From positions 1 to 57,207 of the forward strand of contig NZ_QJSX01000021.1 of NCBI RefSeq assembly GCF_003217515.1: a DNA stretch of 57,207 nucleotides, written 5' to 3'. A program made the position numbers and the translations under genes. Below, piece after piece: positions 56,935-57,207 of the stretch (position 1 is the stretch's first letter; each line of letters begins with the position of its first letter). A model generated the notes under the pieces. That model did no database searches and was not told the DNA's origin. It saw only the letters and a list, made by a program, of their open reading frames with translations. The stretch is from Deinococcus yavapaiensis KR-236. GTDB taxonomy: Bacteria > Deinococcota > Deinococci > Deinococcales > Deinococcaceae.

Positions 56935-57207
56935 TCAGCGACGAGGACCGTCGGTGGGACCGCCGAGGTGCACTTCGCGTCGATTGTCACGACGAGGAAT
57001 CAAGCCTGCCAAGCCCAGCAAGCCGAGCAGGCCCCACGGAAAGCCATTGGTTTCCTCGGCGTCTTCCAGGGTGCCTTGCTCGCCGACCCCGGCGTCACTG
57101 GAATTCGGGTCGGTCGTTCCGGTCGTGTCGGTCGTTCCGGTCGTGGTGTCGGTCGTGGTGCCGGTATCGTCGGTTTGAGCAAACGCAGGCATCGGCAAGG
57201 CGACCAG
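56935..57207 (-). CDS. Secreted Thr-rich protein with WGxxGxxG anchor, N-terminus outside window
   Basis: Runs off the right edge; the visible part begins inside a signal peptide (LVALPMPAFAQT, cleavage probably after AFA). A Thr/Gly/Asp-rich disordered segment (TDTTTGTTDTTGTTD type repeats) leads to the anchor FPWGLLGLLGLAGLIPRR, a WGxxGxxG-type C-terminal sorting signal seen in Deinococcus and relatives. The signal carries a hydrophobic helix and a basic stop (RRDNRR). It is followed by its own terminator. An internal ATG at 57198-57196 is probably not the true start. Confidence 0.85.
   Translation of the reverse strand: MVALPMPAFAQTDDTGTTTDTTTGTTDTTGTTDPNSSDAGVGEQGTLEDAEETNGFPWGLLGLLGLAGLIPRRDNRREVHLGGPTDGPRR

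Noticed and set aside
56234..57178. A 314-residue plus-strand frame at the right edge
   Set aside because: Overlaps the VOC and WGxxG genes in antisense; ends in a reverse reading of the Thr-rich repeat.
57110..57180. Tandem repeat as a CRISPR-like array
   Set aside because: The repeat (GGTCGTTCC/GGTCGTGGT-type units) is short, without spacers, and encodes the Thr/Gly/Asp segment of the surface protein.

Overview
The window is GC-rich bacterial chromosome that looks like a member of the Deinococcus lineage. This is an inference from several signals: many genes have a TANNNT -10 box only 5-9 bases before the start codon and no Shine-Dalgarno sequence (leaderless layout, reported as common in Deinococcus); a secreted protein has a WGxxGxxG C-terminal anchor; and lipoproteins, cAMP-type Crp and two-gene operons with ATGA overlaps are frequent. 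No species can be named from sequence alone.

Layout. 1-3362 is an accessory scar: the tail of an IS5-like transposase, a probable decayed ORF, two secreted proteins of unknown function, and a 5'-truncated tyrosine integrase lying 97 bp from the 3' end of a tRNA-Lys gene. 3457-17789 is a nutrient and housekeeping block: rdgB, a Dpp-type peptide transporter without ATPases, a complete Liv branched-chain amino acid transporter (livK-H-M-G-F), glutamine synthetase, an AAC(3)-fold acetyltransferase and two adjacent ferredoxin-NADP reductases. 17934-25338 is core: crp, gyrA, khpA-rimM-trmD-LON, glgA and tRNA-Ile2/tRNA-Val.

25481-45470 is the most interesting part. It reads as an extracellular polysaccharide locus wrapped around signalling modules. 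Flippase, GT2 and GT4 genes run directly into a complete partner-switching cassette (STAS, GAF-like/PP2C phosphatase, HATPase anti-sigma-type kinase, second STAS, single receiver domain) with no sigma factor. This is followed by a GT-C-like membrane protein/lipoprotein/NTF2-like operon, mannose-1-phosphate guanylyltransferase, a CHASE3 hybrid histidine kinase with two receivers, a receiver-HPt protein, a sugar O-acyltransferase fused to two exported lectin-like repeats, and a GH5-like lipoprotein glycosidase with a structured leader. My working hypothesis is that two phosphorylation systems (Ser/Thr partner switching and a His-Asp phosphorelay) control synthesis, acylation and trimming of one polysaccharide.

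45585-57207 is mixed accessory and metabolic: a MESH1-like HD hydrolase, a heterodimeric ABC exporter with one degenerate ATP site, a double GNAT protein, a SnoaL-like protein, a MarR/LLM-oxidoreductase operon with a 16-bp palindromic operator, a DinB-fold protein, a SARP-type regulator, a VOC protein and the start-truncated WGxxG surface protein. No CRISPR array, rRNA, phage structural genes or replication origin were seen.
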